A DNA stretch of 64,000 nucleotides, taken from assembly GCA_037976565.1 (NCBI GenBank), contig CP137672.1:37484672-37548671 (forward strand). Reading direction: 5' to 3'. Of this stretch, positions 19,721 to 31,453 are shown piece by piece. The stretch is from Mesocentrotus franciscanus. Taxonomy: Eukaryota; Echinodermata; Echinoidea; Camarodonta; Strongylocentrotidae. Made by a program: the position numbers and the translations under genes. The notes under the pieces are model-generated. The model was not told where the DNA came from. It saw nothing but the letters and a program-made list of their open reading frames with translations, and did not search any database. Position 1 is the stretch's first letter. Every line of letters begins with the position of its first letter.

Positions 19721-19863
19721 GGCGATGTACTGGGGTGGGGCATGCACGAATGTAACATTTTTTTAGTTCTCGATGGCTGTGTAGTTTAGGGAAACTAGCA
19801 AATAATAGGTAGATACATAGATTTATATAGGAAATAATAAAATCCAGTATGATTTTACTGATC
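19721..19863 (+). repeat. DIRS right inverted terminal repeat
   Basis: Starts GGCGATGTACTGGGGTGGGG, contains TTAGTTCTCGATGG, AGGGAAACTAGCAAATAATA and GGTAGATACATAGATTTATA, and ends AGTATGATTTTACTGAT. Its last ~40 bp are longer than the left repeat's match and pair with the ICR, which fixes the right boundary. Confidence 0.85.
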
Positions 19864-21142
19864 TTTGGCCCATTAAGATATATAGTAACATGATGTCAAT
19901 TTCAGCCAGTCAGCACAATTTCAAATGTGCCTGATCTGTTGTATTGCAGGGAATGTTCATGTGTGTAACTTGGCTCTCTGCAACAGCAAGCCATTGGCTT
20001 GGCTGGTTGCATAACTTTGTCATAGAAGAAATAGTAGAAATGATCTTACTCTGATATCGTAGAAGTGAAAAATAGTAATGGGGATTGGGGTTACACTCTA
20101 GTAGAAGTATGTTTGATCATGTGAGTTGCTCTTGAGTCTTGACTAGTACATGCAGAACAAATTTTTGATGAGGAATATTAAACCCATTTCGTCAACTGTA
20201 GTGCAATATAATATATTCACTATTTAATTAATAGTTTGTTCGTTTTGAGCTTTCAAGAGCTAAATTCTCTCCATTCCTGGGTATTTTTTTTATTACACAA
20301 ATACACTCAAGAGTAGTGACCTTTTTGCCCAAAACACATAAAAAACCAAGATTATTGCAAATATACTGTCAAATATCAAATACTTTTGTACTATTTACTG
20401 GTATGTTTTTCATGGTTTATCTCCAAACTACAGATTTGTTTTTACAATATACACCATAGCTCTACAGCTATATTACACAACAAAATAAATACCATGTAAG
20501 GGGATACTTAGACAAATTTTGTGTACTGACCATTGTACATGTCTGATTATAAGCAGCAAGCATATTAGAGAACTACATGTGAGCATGAAACAGCATCTGA
20601 AATGAAATAGTCAATGGCATTAGTTGCAGATTTGTGTGTAGTGCCCTCTATTGAGAAAAACATGCTAACCTCTGTGATCATGGTTCATGCTATGAAGAAT
20701 AATATATTTTGGATTGGGGAAAAAATATGGGGGGTAAGAAAAAAAAATCACATATGGCTAGAATGCTGTATCCAAAATGTTAATTATCTGTAACTGAATA
20801 TCTTCAATCTGCATTCAGGGCTTCAGGCTGTTTTCAATTTCCTGCTTTAAGGTAAATATTTGGCATTATTTTGAAATAGTGACTCTACATTTCTATTCTC
20901 CTCTGAAAACTTGCAGTAGTGACACATGCGCATTATCATGAAAGCTTGTGACATTCTAATCTCTATATTCTTTGTCAAATACAAAGGTCCTGGGACTCCT
21001 ACACCAGGATTTAATGACACTTATATTGTTCTTCAAATACTACCTAGCCAAACAAAATTTGTCTGGTTTAAGTAAGAGGTAAGGTTTTTTTTAGAAATAA
21101 TTGAAATGATGATAACATGAGCTGTTTGAGGAAGCTAAAGGA
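19864..21142. other. Non-coding, no gene recognised
   Basis: AT-rich unique-looking DNA. I found no repeat boundary or ORF worth keeping. Confidence 0.4.
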
Positions 21143-21431
21143 GGTGTTGTGGTCTAGTGGATACATCACCGGACTGTGGATCGCATGGTTCACAGTTCGA
21201 GTCCCGCCGTGGCACTAATGTCCTTTGGCAAGACATTAATCTACATTTGCCATACTCCACCCACGTGAATGGGTACCTGGTAGGAAGAAATTCCTTGAAT
21301 GCTTGAGCACCTTTTAATGGTAGCTCAGTTAAAGCCAGGGTAATAATATGATTGCAGGGCCCTCAGGGAGAACAGTATGAATACTGATGAGGCTACCCTG
21401 GGTCAACAAGACATATTATTATTATTATTAT
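21143..21431 (+). mobile_element. tRNA-derived SINE, plus strand
   Basis: The head begins GGTGTTGTGGTCTAGTGG (A box TGGTCTAGTGG) and contains CAGTTCGAGTCCCGCC (B box). The body follows with ACTAATGTCCTTTGGCAAGA, CATTTGCCATACTCCACCC and TGGGTACCTGG, ending with an (ATT)n tail at about 21413-21431. GAAGCT occurs at 21131-21136 and again right after the tail at 21432-21437, a possible short target duplication. Same family as 7757 and 9555. Confidence 0.88.
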
Positions 21432-24313
21432 GAAGCTCCTGTTATTAAATATGATTAAATATGAGTGGGTCAAAAATTCAGATTTAGTATTCATGTAGAC
21501 CATGATTCTAAAGCCTTTTTCTGTAATAGAAATGATGGCTTCGTGTACATCCATGAAGGTCCTTTATTTGATGGGACCAATCATAAAATGGGTTCAAGAA
21601 TGTAGCAAATGAGAAGCGTTGAAATGGATCATGTGTGCGTGCATTAAAGTTTTACCTATGCACGGGTGAAAGAGATTTGATGGTACTGTAGACCCATTTG
21701 ATAAAACAAATAATACACAGGTAACGACTACATGTAGATGTAAGCTAATATTATTCATGATAACTATTGTTTCTTATTATGTTTAACAGGGTCTCATGGA
21801 AGACCACCATTATTGGTGATAATGAGTCAACCTGTCTAAATATCAGAAATAAATAAATAAATAAATGATATTGTATGTGTAGACTTGAATCATGGCCCAA
21901 ACATGTGCATGTAGCTTTATATTCAAGACTTATCAATATCTTTGCAAAAGATTTTTGAAGATGTAAAATCCAACATTATTTTGCATTGACTTTTTTTTTA
22001 ATAGTAGGAATGAGAGACATTTTTTTACCCATATATTTTGTGACTGTTCATGGCTTTCATGTACATGATGTGTAGCTGTGAAATATTCTATTCTAGTACT
22101 TGTACATGTAGTTGCATTTGAGAACTGAGGATTTCTATTTAGCTTTTACCATAAAGTTGTTGTTTTACTTGCTAATGACCAATTCCTCTTTCACTTTCTG
22201 AGGTTAGTGTCAGTTTCAGTAATGCTTCCCTAGGGATGTGTACCTATTTGTGTATCTTTAAACACATTATGTATAATGAAATTCAATATCATTATCGCTT
22301 CATGACTTATTATGCCTAGGAGTGTAGGTGTGTACTGTAAATATATTGAATTAATGTCCATCTGTTAGTATGTTTGCAGTCTATATTTAAGTTTTATTAT
22401 TAACTTACTGAAATAGAAATGAGTAGACCTGAGTATGCTTTCTATATGGGGGGAAAAGGATAGTTAAATGAATTGAAATACTTGATACATATATATCAAC
22501 TTGTGTAAATGCTTGTGGAGATTAACCTTTTGCATGCATGTGGTACAGGTACATGTACATGTAAATGCAGGGAGAAAAAACTTGTGTCTCCATGCTACAT
22601 GTACATGTATAGCATTCATGGTTATATCATGCATGCATGCGTGCGCGTTCCTATCCAAGTTCAGTTGTACCATGGATCTACTATGTAGTAGGTCCATGGT
22701 TGTACATACCATGCCGTCTGCTTGAGAGGGAGAGAAAGAGAAAAAGAGATAGAGATAGAGAGATAGAGATAGAGGGAGAAAGAGAGAGAGAGAGAGCCTC
22801 ATTCCCAATGCAGTGACCTTTTAGGAAGTAGATTGATTGAGCATGCTGTTTGCCCAATCCATACCGTAGCAGCAATTTGAATGCTCTGATGATTAAAATA
22901 CTGTAATTGATGCAAGATGAGGAAAATAAAAAAGGCTGTTAACTCTTTGAGTTTTTCTTCTTGTGTTCTTAATAGCTTTTTGTACCAACCACTCCCCTCT
23001 TTCAAGGATGAAGATAAGAATATGCATATACAGGTCCCCTGTGTGCAGGCAGTTATTCAACTACATGTAGAAGGTCTATCCTGTAAAAAATAGACATGAA
23101 ATGAAAAATAAATAAATAAATGAATAAATAAATAAATACATGGTGTACATGTACGAAGCTTAATCTGTATGAGCCCCTACATGTATTATTCACTCTCTTA
23201 TAATTTTGTCACCACCACTTTCTTTATGTTATCGTCTAATACCAAAGAACAAAGTCTTTACTCGTGATTAGACAGGTGCATTTATGTTGAGTTAAATAGC
23301 TCTCAAAAACCATGAATGTTGACAAATTTTGCAAGAAATCTTTCTACCCTCATAGTCATACTTGTATTTCTTTCAGACCTCTTCTTTTATACCCGAAGCT
23401 ATATTTGCAATGTTTTTGTAGTGAGATAGAAAATTCCTGATTTAAATGAGTAAGTTCATGTAGATGTCACTTGTATTTATCGTAAGAGCAGTGACTATGA
23501 ATTTTGGGGTATTAGAGATCTCTGTAACTAATCCATATAGATAGGCCTCTGAGATATTACATGCATCATCCAAAGGTTCATTCAGAGGTCAAAGCATGGA
23601 AATGTCTTCAGTGATACAGCAGACTACAGTGTATATACAAGATGAATAGTTCACCCAAGAATTAAGGAATAATTTTCTGGTTTTCATCAGTTTCTTTGAT
23701 GATTCATTCCTTTTTTCTCTAAGCGTGCAGTTTTAAATCCTTTGCTCTTTGATTTCGGTGATCAAGCCATCAGACAATTTGGCAATCTAAAGCAGGTGTA
23801 AGATCCTGTTATTGTTTTGTATAGTTAAAATAAGTGTTCTGTTAATTTTATGCATCTTATGTACATGTATGACTGCTGTAATAAGCCCCTTCAAATGGAG
23901 AAGGAAATAGCTCTCATTTTTCATAATTTCAATTTTATAGTTTGTTTCAATCTCTCAACATGAAAGCCAAGCCCAGTTTTGCTTTAAAATAACCTTTGAA
24001 AATTATTCTTTACTACCGGTATACAAATATATATGCACAATAGACTTCCCTTTAACAGGATTTTACCTGTAAATATCATTTAGAAAAAAGTTGTTGTTGT
24101 TGTTGTTGGCCTCTCTCCTTTTCTTTTGATTCATCAGTATTTTTCAATTCAGTAACAGAGCATCAAATGCATTTGACCATTTATATCTTTCAATTTTTTT
24201 AATTCTTTGTGATATCTATTTTAGTAAAAATAATAATCAGTGACCCAAATCTGATGCAAAATATGTAAATTTTTTTTTTTTCTTTTTTTTTTTTTTTTAA
24301 TAGTTAATAGCCT

Positions 24314-24352
<39 letters not shown>

Positions 24353-25483
24353 GTAGTCTTTGTTTAAAGACCTGATCGTCCAAATTGAAGTGGATTATTC
24401 ATTATGATTTCCTGTAAGAAAAGTGTATACAAGTGATATATTGCATATAAAATATATAGGCCTACTGATTTCTGCTCATGATTTTACGTTAGGGAAACCA
24501 ACTCATCAAGCAATTGTTTTGAATGATTATCTTTGATTTTGCCACAAGTACTGGCTACTGCAGAAAAAACCAGTCTCTTGGGACCTTTCTTTAGTTCAAT
24601 GTTTCAGGGCATGAACCTGTGCATTAAGACTATAAGAACGACAGTATTACTTACAAATGTTGTATTTATTTACATATTTGTTACTTATTAGTCAATCATA
24701 AGGCCTAAGGGGCTTTTGGGTCCACTTATATGTGCTCATACTACATGAAATATGCCGTCTACCCCTTTTGAGTTTTGTAGAACATGTTAGATGTCATCAA
24801 ACGCGAAAATGTAGATTTATTAGCTAATGTTTCTGTACTTTTTTTATACATACTTGGGCTATTGAACATTCTTCATATTGTATTTAATTGGGTACCAGAC
24901 CCTTGACAAAAGTGACAAAAATGCCTTACTCCATGCCATGTTTGAGCCACTTAACCATCAATTAAAAAAGGGTCTTATTTGCCAGACTACACATGTACGT
25001 CCACAAAGAGATGTGTAGCCTTGTTTACTGTGCAAGGTTTGTAAAGCGATGGACCACTGACCCCATCCATCCATGCAATGTGTGGTGGCTGTAACATGGT
25101 ATGGTGCTAGCCAGCGTGAGGGGTGTGGCAGTAGAGGTAGTCTCTCCTTTGTTTGGAACTTCCCGCCAAAATGGAGGTTAAAGGGGGAAACAAAAAGGTC
25201 ACCCGGTCTCTGGCCATGCTCTGTATCCCTGACTGTGGTGTGGTTTGAATTTCATTGTTGGTTTGCCCCCATGTGGGGTGAGGCTCCCCCCATGTGGGGT
25301 GAGGCTCTCCCCAAGAGAGAACCTACATGGCCCTCTTTGTTTAAGAATTATTATCATTTCATTCATATTTTAGAAAAAAAAGTTTGGAATCGATGCAGGT
25401 TTGCATTCAGTAAGATGTAATGTACATGTAGGCCTAAATTTACGCATTGTATGGATCAGAGCAATAATTTTGTAATCAGTTGT
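21432..25483. other. Gene-poor stretch with microsatellites
   Basis: No exon recognised. It holds (AAAT)n at about 21847-21866 and 23106-23140, a purine-rich GAGA tract at 22727-22796, a (GTT)n run near 24094-24107, a T-rich tract at 24270-24298 followed by (CA)n at 24318-24351, and a duplicated CATGTGGGGTGAGGCTC phrase at 25269-25305. TACATGTA words are frequent. ORFs overlapping the GAGA tract are low-complexity frames. Confidence 0.45.
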
Positions 25484-25491
25484 GTTTTATC

Positions 25492-26697
25492 TAGTGCTGT
25501 AGCCGAACTGTCGAACCGAACGGAAGTTCGCCGAACATGGCACTTCCGAACTGAACCGAACCGAACCGAACGCATAGGCCTGGTTCGGATGTTCGGCAGA
25601 AAAATGTAAACATTTCGCAAGCAACAAAGTCTTGCCAATAATTATTGTTTTTAGATCTCCGTAAGGGCAACGAAGTCTTGCCAAAAAATATTGTTTTTAG
25701 ATCTTCGTATGGACTATTAAATCTTGCCAATAATTATTGTTTTCTGATCTCCTTGACGGCAATGAAGTCCCGCCAATAATTATTGTTTTTAGATCTCTGT
25801 ACGGGCATCAAAGTCTTGCTAATAAGTATTGTTTTTAGATCTCCGTAAGGACAAGTAAGTCTTGCCAAAAATTATTGTTTTTAGATCTCCATACCGACAG
25901 TTACGTCTTGCCAATAATTATTGTTTTCTGATCTCCGTGTCGGCAATGAAGTTCCGCCAATAATTATTGTTTTATATCTCCATACGGGCAACGAAGTCTT
26001 GCCAATAAGTATTGTTTTTAGATCTCCGTAAGGGCAACGAAGTCTTGCCAAAAAATATTGTTTTTAGATCTCTGTACGGAATATTAAATTTTGCCAATAA
26101 TAATTGTTTTTAGATCTCCGTACCGGCAACGAAATCTTGCCAATAATCATTATTTTTATATCTCCGTACGGGCAACGAAGTCTTGCCAGTAAGTATTGTT
26201 TTTAGATCTCCGTAAGGGCAAGTAAGTCCCGCCAATAATTATTGTTTTTAGATCTCCGTGTCGGCAATGAAATCATGACTCGTAACATTAGACAACACTG
26301 TCTCGGCAAATCTTTAAAAAATATCATTTTAGTGTCAAATTGAAAACATTATTCTTGTAAAATTGCAAATAAAACACCATTAAAGACGAAAATATGAATG
26401 TAAGTACTACTTTTCTTCTCAAATAGTTACGTTTAAAGCAGTTTTTTAATGTGAAATTCGTGCCGATTGGAAGCAGTGTTTTTCAAAAGGCCTCCGTGCT
26501 GGTCGGCCCGCCCGCCCAGGCCGCCCGCCCGGCCCGCCCGCCCGGCCCGGCCCGGCCGCCCAGTGCCGACCACTGTAGCTATAACGCTGCTTGCTATTAT
26601 ATTACCGAACCCCGAACCGAACCAAGTTCGTGTAAAAAATTGCCGAACTCTGCCGAACCGAACCGAACCCGAACATGGCGCCTGACTTACAGCACTA
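25492..26697. mobile_element. hAT-like non-autonomous transposon carrying a minisatellite
   Basis: Ends TAGTGCTGTA and TACAGCACTA, flanked by identical 8-bp repeats GTTTTATC (25484-25491 and 26698-26705). An 8-bp duplication and a YARNG-type terminus fit hAT. Just inside both ends lie runs of the word CCGAAC or its inverse (25500-25600 and 26600-26672), so the subterminal regions are inverted repeats. The middle is a 46-bp minisatellite (25622-26270), and a GC-rich CCCGCCCGGCC tract covers about 26504-26565. No transposase. Confidence 0.9.
25622..26270. repeat. 46-bp minisatellite, 14 units, with four-unit higher order
   Basis: Each unit reads roughly GTCTTGCCAATAATTATTG, then TTTTTAGATCTCCGTAAGGG, then CAACGAA. 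Variant AAGTATT recurs at 25824, 26007 and 26191, 183-184 bp apart, and the AAAAAATATTG variant at 25682 and 26050 (2 x 184). This implies a secondary 184-bp period of four 46-bp units. Confidence 0.88.
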
Positions 26698-26772
26698 GTT
26701 TTATCTTTACCTTATTCTATGATTAAAGTGGTCTGTTTTTTCTTACTAGACACTGCTTGATTTTCTTTTTAA

Positions 26773-27339
26773 AGCCCAAGTCCACTCCGATTTTCAAAAA
26801 TTATAACATGTTGTAAATAAATCAAAGGTTAAAACTGCAAAATATTACGGGCGTACTTCAATCAGGTGATTTTTAAGAGCGATTTTTGTTTCGGGTATTT
26901 CGAGCAAAACATTTATATTGCTGTACGGATGTGACGTATGCTCCTCACAACGAAAGTGCCAGCGGTATACATTCTGACAATAGGCTATTTTCGTAATGTA
27001 ACCAAATTTAATGCATACGTCTTTGTGAAGTGCCTCTATACAAACTATTTCATTCACCTGATAAGAATAATAGTGTTTCATTATTCTTATCAGGTGAATG
27101 AAATAGTTTGTATCGAGGCACTTCACAAAGACGTATGCATTAAATTTGGTTACATTACGAATCTGTGTTGTGAGGACCCTACGTCACAACCGACTCGCTC
27201 ATTAACTTGTTTTTTGCTCATTAAAAAAAATTATTAAAAATAAATCTGAGCACCATTTTCTAAAACCAAGTTATATTTGGGCTTTTTAGATTTTTGTCTA
27301 TCTAATCAGCTCAACTTTTCAGTGGAGTGGACTTGTACT
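26773..27339. mobile_element. TTAA-flanked foldback element with near-perfect central palindrome
   Basis: Flanked by TTAA (26769-26772 and 27340-27343). Outer ends are AGCCCAAGTCCACTCC and GGAGTGGACTTGTACT. The centre is a palindrome with arms 26990-27071 and 27080-27161 (81 of 82 positions complementary) around an 8-nt loop. The overlapping ORFs in this stretch on both strands are a by-product of the palindrome. TTAA suggests Kolobok or piggyBac mobilisation. Confidence 0.92.
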
Positions 27340-28139
27340 TTAAGGACTAAAGTGAAGGGGAAAAAAAATCAAATGTTTTAGCAATAGAAACATTTTGTGT
27401 AAAAGGTTTGTATGCCCACTTGCCCAGTACTAGCAATGGTTTGGGATGAGTTGGTAAAAACAGCTTTATAGGGTAGTTGTTTGAAATTACTGTTTTGTAA
27501 AGATATCCTTGAATATGAATTTGTATGTTTCTTATTGCTAAAGTAAGGACAAAAAAAATTTAGATTGAAAAAAAAACTTTATATATTTACAGTCTATCCA
27601 AATATTTAAAAATGACCCAATGTTATTAAAAAGATAAAGACTTCAATATAATTGTATAGCATTATAAGGTACATGTGCACTCTACACACAGTGTATGTTC
27701 GCAGTAATTTGTGTTGTACAAGTACCAGTACTTATTCAATCAATGCCAAATGATGCGAATGATTTTTTTATTGGTCATAAAAATAGAAACAACATTTTCA
27801 TTTAAAGCTTTTTAATTACTAGAGAATTGTGCAAGGATACTTCAGAGAATAGGACCATTAAACACTGAAGTTAATGTTAATTTAAAGCATTAAATGTTGT
27901 GAAAAGGCTGCAACCGATATTTGGCTTCTGTATAAGCTGTCATTCCTCGTATATCAGATACAGTCCCACAACATATTTATGAATGTATTCTTTGGAATGA
28001 TTTAGGATTTACTATGTTTGCTAGCTGTTATCAATTGTAAATGACACTAAACTTCAACAAATAAACCCTTGACATTTGTCAATCAATAATAGCTCTGCAA
28101 ACAAATCCTTGACATTTTATAAAGAGACATATCTCTTGA

Positions 28140-28281
28140 GGGCCCCGTCTTATTATAAAGAGTTGTTATCAATTGCAACTATGTACATAAGAGATAGGAG
28201 ACTGCAAACTTGCGATTGATAGGACTTACGATTGATCCAAATCAATCGTAATCAATCGTAACTCTTTATAAGACAGCACCC
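28140..28281. mobile_element. Short foldback MITE, 142 bp
   Basis: The left arm GGGCCCCGTCTTATTATAAA continues GAGTTGTTATCAATTGCAAC. The right arm is its near inverse, CAATCGTAACTCTTTATAAG then ACAGCACCC. The CAATCGTAAT phrase is repeated in the right arm. The target duplication is not clear. Confidence 0.75.
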
Positions 28282-29065
28282 AGAAGTTCAGAACATACTT
28301 GAAATATTTGTTATACACATAGATGAGTTGATAGGATTACTGAAGACATTCTAACTCTTCATTCATGTTCTTGAAGTCATGGATTGCTTTGAATGTTATA
28401 ACTTACATTTATTATTTGTGGAAGTTTTTAACCACTTTGCAAAATCTTGCAATGTTATTTTTTTATTTAAAGACCCTGTCCGAAAGGAAAAATGAAATAG
28501 ATGAATTATATATCAAAGGAAAGCTGACAAGCCATATATTACAAAAATACCAATCATATGCTACTTTAGTGCCTGTCAGACGAGTAACATTTCTCTGAAA
28601 ACTCGAAATCTAAAGCTGTGAAAATCGGGAGTTGTTGACCTAAAAACTAGCTATCGAATTGATGACATCACTGTATGTGGAGTACGCATATTCACAATGA
28701 CTTTGCATTAATTAAGCACGGCTCATCGCCTCAGCTATATAGGTGAGCACATATGGTGTCGTCACTGTAACTGCGGCAAATGTGACCCCTGTTGACCTGT
28801 AATTTGGAGAGGTGCGGAAAAAAGTTTTTAATTCGCTTTTGTGCAATACTGAAAGGTAAAATATTTGGAATTCCTTTATATTTGTATTATATGTTCATTC
28901 AGCTTTCCATTGATAAAAAGTATTTTCATCGGATATGGTCTTTAAAAACATTCGTATGTAGAACAGTAAGAATGCTCTTTGTGTATGTAGGACATGGCCC
29001 CCAAATTTGCTAGTGAAATATGAATAAGAGTAAATATTTGTACTGCCTCCCTTACTATGACCTGG

Positions 29066-29880
29066 GGGGTGTTTCACAAAGACTAAGATCGACTTTAAGT
29101 TGGACTTAAGTATGGCGGGCCATTCATGCCATTGGTTGCTATCACCATTGGTCTCTAAATTATAATCTTTAGATAATATTTTTTCCTTCATTAATGAACT
29201 ATCAAAAATTATATACGTCATTCATATATTCTTGTTCAGTGATTGGTTAAAAGCGTGTCACATGATAAAAAATAAACGCACTATTTTCCCAAGCCGTAAA
29301 TAGTACCTCAACTAAAAGGACTATTTACGGCTGGGCAATGTCGCCGCGTGATTTGACCCTACGCGCAGACATGTTATACGCAAGTAGTGTGTGCGCGCGC
29401 ATGTATGTGCGATCTTGTGAAGGAATAGGGGTGGTATGTATGTTGGAGTTATGAAACTGTTCGTTGAAACTTGAATCCAACTTGGAATTTTGTTTTTACA
29501 GCAAAATCTTTTAACCAATCAATGAACAATGAATATATAAATGAAGTATATAAAACAAATATATACTGTTTTTATTTGAGTCTCTGGATTAAATTAAAAC
29601 TATATGGTCCCTCGGTGACTGCAATAGTGCTATTTTGCTTCGGTGCTGCGCGCCTCAGCAAAATAGCACTATTGCAGTCACCTTGGGCCCATATAGTTTT
29701 AACCAGAGCCTCTCATGGCAGTATATATTTGTATAATGTAAACTCTGTAGATTTGAGACCACGATTTGTACGTCCCTTGAAAGACAAATGCCAGTAAATG
29801 GTAAGAGCAAACAGTGGCATGAACGGCCTGTTATACTTAAGTCCAACTTAAAGTCGATCTTAGTCTTTGTGAAACACCCC
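29066..29880. mobile_element. CCTGG-flanked foldback element with nested hairpins
   Basis: Ends GGGGTGTTTCACAAAGACTA and TAGTCTTTGTGAAACACCCC, flanked on both sides by CCTGG (29061-29065 and 29881-29885). Arms of about 120 bp or more pair (TTAAGTTGGACTTAAG with CTTAAGTCCAACTTAA). The interior holds a 13-bp hairpin (29292-29304 with 29320-29332) and a long palindrome at 29594-29702. A compact relative is at 36412-36695. Confidence 0.88.
29594..29702. repeat. Long imperfect palindrome (arms about 45 bp)
   Basis: Arm 29594-29639 (AAAACTATATGG, GGTGACTGCAATAGTGC, TATTTTGCT) is complementary to 29658-29702, around an 18-nt GC-rich loop containing GCGCGCC. It lies within the 29066-29880 foldback and could be an independent small insertion. 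Confidence 0.85.
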
Positions 29881-29885
29881 CCTGG

Positions 29886-30743
29886 AATAACAAAGTATGA
29901 CCCAATTTTACCAGTTGGAATAAAATGGGACCAAATAATCAAGCATATGTTGGTAAAGACCATCAAATTCTATAGTTTTGAAGGAAACTTAGCAAAAGTA
30001 TATTAAGAAGGTGCCTGGAAACATGGGGATATTTTATATCACCTGTAACTGTTTGTTATGTCATTTTCGTTGTAAGAGTTCACATTGAGAAAGATGATAA
30101 GTTTAGATACATGCATCATATTATATTTTTGTGTAATATAGTTTTGAAGTGTGATATAACAGTTAATATAACACTTTAACAATCAATATACATGTACCTG
30201 TCATGTTTAATTTTTTTCTCCAAACTTTATTTGACCTCACATCTCATGGCTAGATTAAGGTGACTCTCCTATTTCTGCACACTTTTCTAATTATCACCTC
30301 CTTTTATCCCATGTATGGATACAGCCTACTTTTAGTTAGATTATTTCGGTCATGGTCAGTTACAATTTGGATTGGATTTGGAAGGGAGAACGGAAAATCA
30401 CAGGTTTCCCCCTGATGAAATCCCAAAGGGAGAGAGCTAGATTGCAAATGTGAGAATTTGACCAATGGCTATCAGGGCCAGCGGGAGAAGTATCCTTGAC
30501 CCAGCATTTAGACTGATTATCATCACTCCTCAAACAAGTTAAAGAATGGGTTTATACTTCCCTTGACTTTCAAGTTGACCTGTATTTGACCAGACCCATA
30601 CTTCATCCTGGAAAAAAAATATGATTGTACTGATGTTTGATACCTGGGGGCTCTAGCTGGTGATCCAGCATTTGGTCTCCAAGATGTATGGTTAGGGTTA
30701 GGGTTAAGTAGAAATTTGACTTGTGTAAAAAAATTTTAAAAAA
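29886..30743. other. Non-coding, no gene recognised
   Basis: Unique-looking AT-rich DNA. A telomere-like GGTTAGGGTTAGGGTTAAG word (two and a half TTAGGG units) occurs at about 30689-30707. It is too short to be more than a curiosity. Confidence 0.4.
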
Positions 30744-30747
30744 TTAA

Positions 30748-31088
30748 AGCCCCTCTGAAGTGTTGGGAGCCCCAAAAATTTGATTACAAAATTTCACTTG
30801 AATTGTATCGTAATGTGAAAGAGGATGTCATTTAAGAAGTCGTGGTTGAAGTCGAATATTGATAAAGTCGAATATTGATAAAAGAATACAAAATGTAGGT
30901 TTTCTGCATACAACAGAAAACCCAAATTATGTATTCTTTTATCAATATTTATCTTCAACCACGTTTTTTTTTTTTGGGGGTTCAAATGAAATGAAGTGAC
31001 ACCCTCTTTCACATTATGATACAATATAAGTGGAATTTTGCCATCAAATTTTTGGTGAATTTGGGGCTACCAACACTTTAGAGGGGCT
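30748..31088. mobile_element. TTAA-flanked foldback element, AGCCCCTCTGAAG family
   Basis: Flanked by TTAA at 30744-30747 and 31089-31092. Ends AGCCCCTCTGAAGTGTTGG and CCAACACTTTAGAGGGGCT. Nearly the whole 341 bp folds back on itself (GTGAAAGAGG near 30820 pairs with CCTCTTTCAC near 31006; TTGATAAAAGAATAC with GTATTCTTTTATCAA). A 19-bp unit GAAGTCGAATATTGATAA is duplicated in the left arm. Confidence 0.9.
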
Positions 31089-31453
31089 TTAATCGATGTC
31101 TGAGCCATGTGCCCCCCTCCCCCAATCTCGTACCACAAATCAAATCAAGTGGAAGAAATGACATTGCTTGCTTGATTGAAGGTCTTTATTCTTCAGTCAG
31201 ATCAATTACAACTCTCATCAGAGTGGGCCCAGATTATTTAATATTTCTGTAGTACTATATCGTATCGTATATCCAGAAATCATTATGAAATTGATATAGG
31301 CTTGAATGTAGATGTCAGAAGAAAACATGATTCTGCTCAAATTCAACCATAAAATGGCTCTCAAAGTTTTAATTCCATATTGTACCTTTTTTCCACTTGC
31401 ATTATCTCACTCTGTCGTTTGACTCCCCCTTCCCACAAGTTTTTATTCTTTAA

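Larger units (their letters stand above)
17302..19863 (+). mobile_element. DIRS-type tyrosine-recombinase retrotransposon, internally deleted
   Basis: A 2.56-kb element with inverted terminal repeats (17302-17417 and 19721-19863), an internal complementary region (19511-19610), and coding relics in the order RT-RNase H then tyrosine recombinase. This arrangement is diagnostic of DIRS elements, which integrate through a recombinase from a circular intermediate and make no target duplication. The left repeat joins the RT directly at its YLDD motif, so the gag-like ORF and the N-terminal half of the RT are missing. Stops and frameshifts make it non-autonomous. Its higher GC than the flanks supports separate origin. 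Confidence 0.92.

Noticed and set aside
25456..25730. Overlapping minus-strand ORFs of 60-79 aa
   Set aside because: Products of the CCGAAC runs and minisatellite units inside the hAT-like element.
25622..26270. Regular ~46-bp repeats reminiscent of a CRISPR array
   Set aside because: Units are directly contiguous with no unique spacers, and the block lies in a eukaryotic transposon. It is a minisatellite.
26845..27237. Two similar ORFs of 93 and 99 aa on opposite strands
   Set aside because: They mirror each other because the DNA is a palindrome. There is no protein evidence.
30689..30707. Telomere-like TTAGGG repeats
   Set aside because: Only about two and a half units, with no array and no subtelomeric context.
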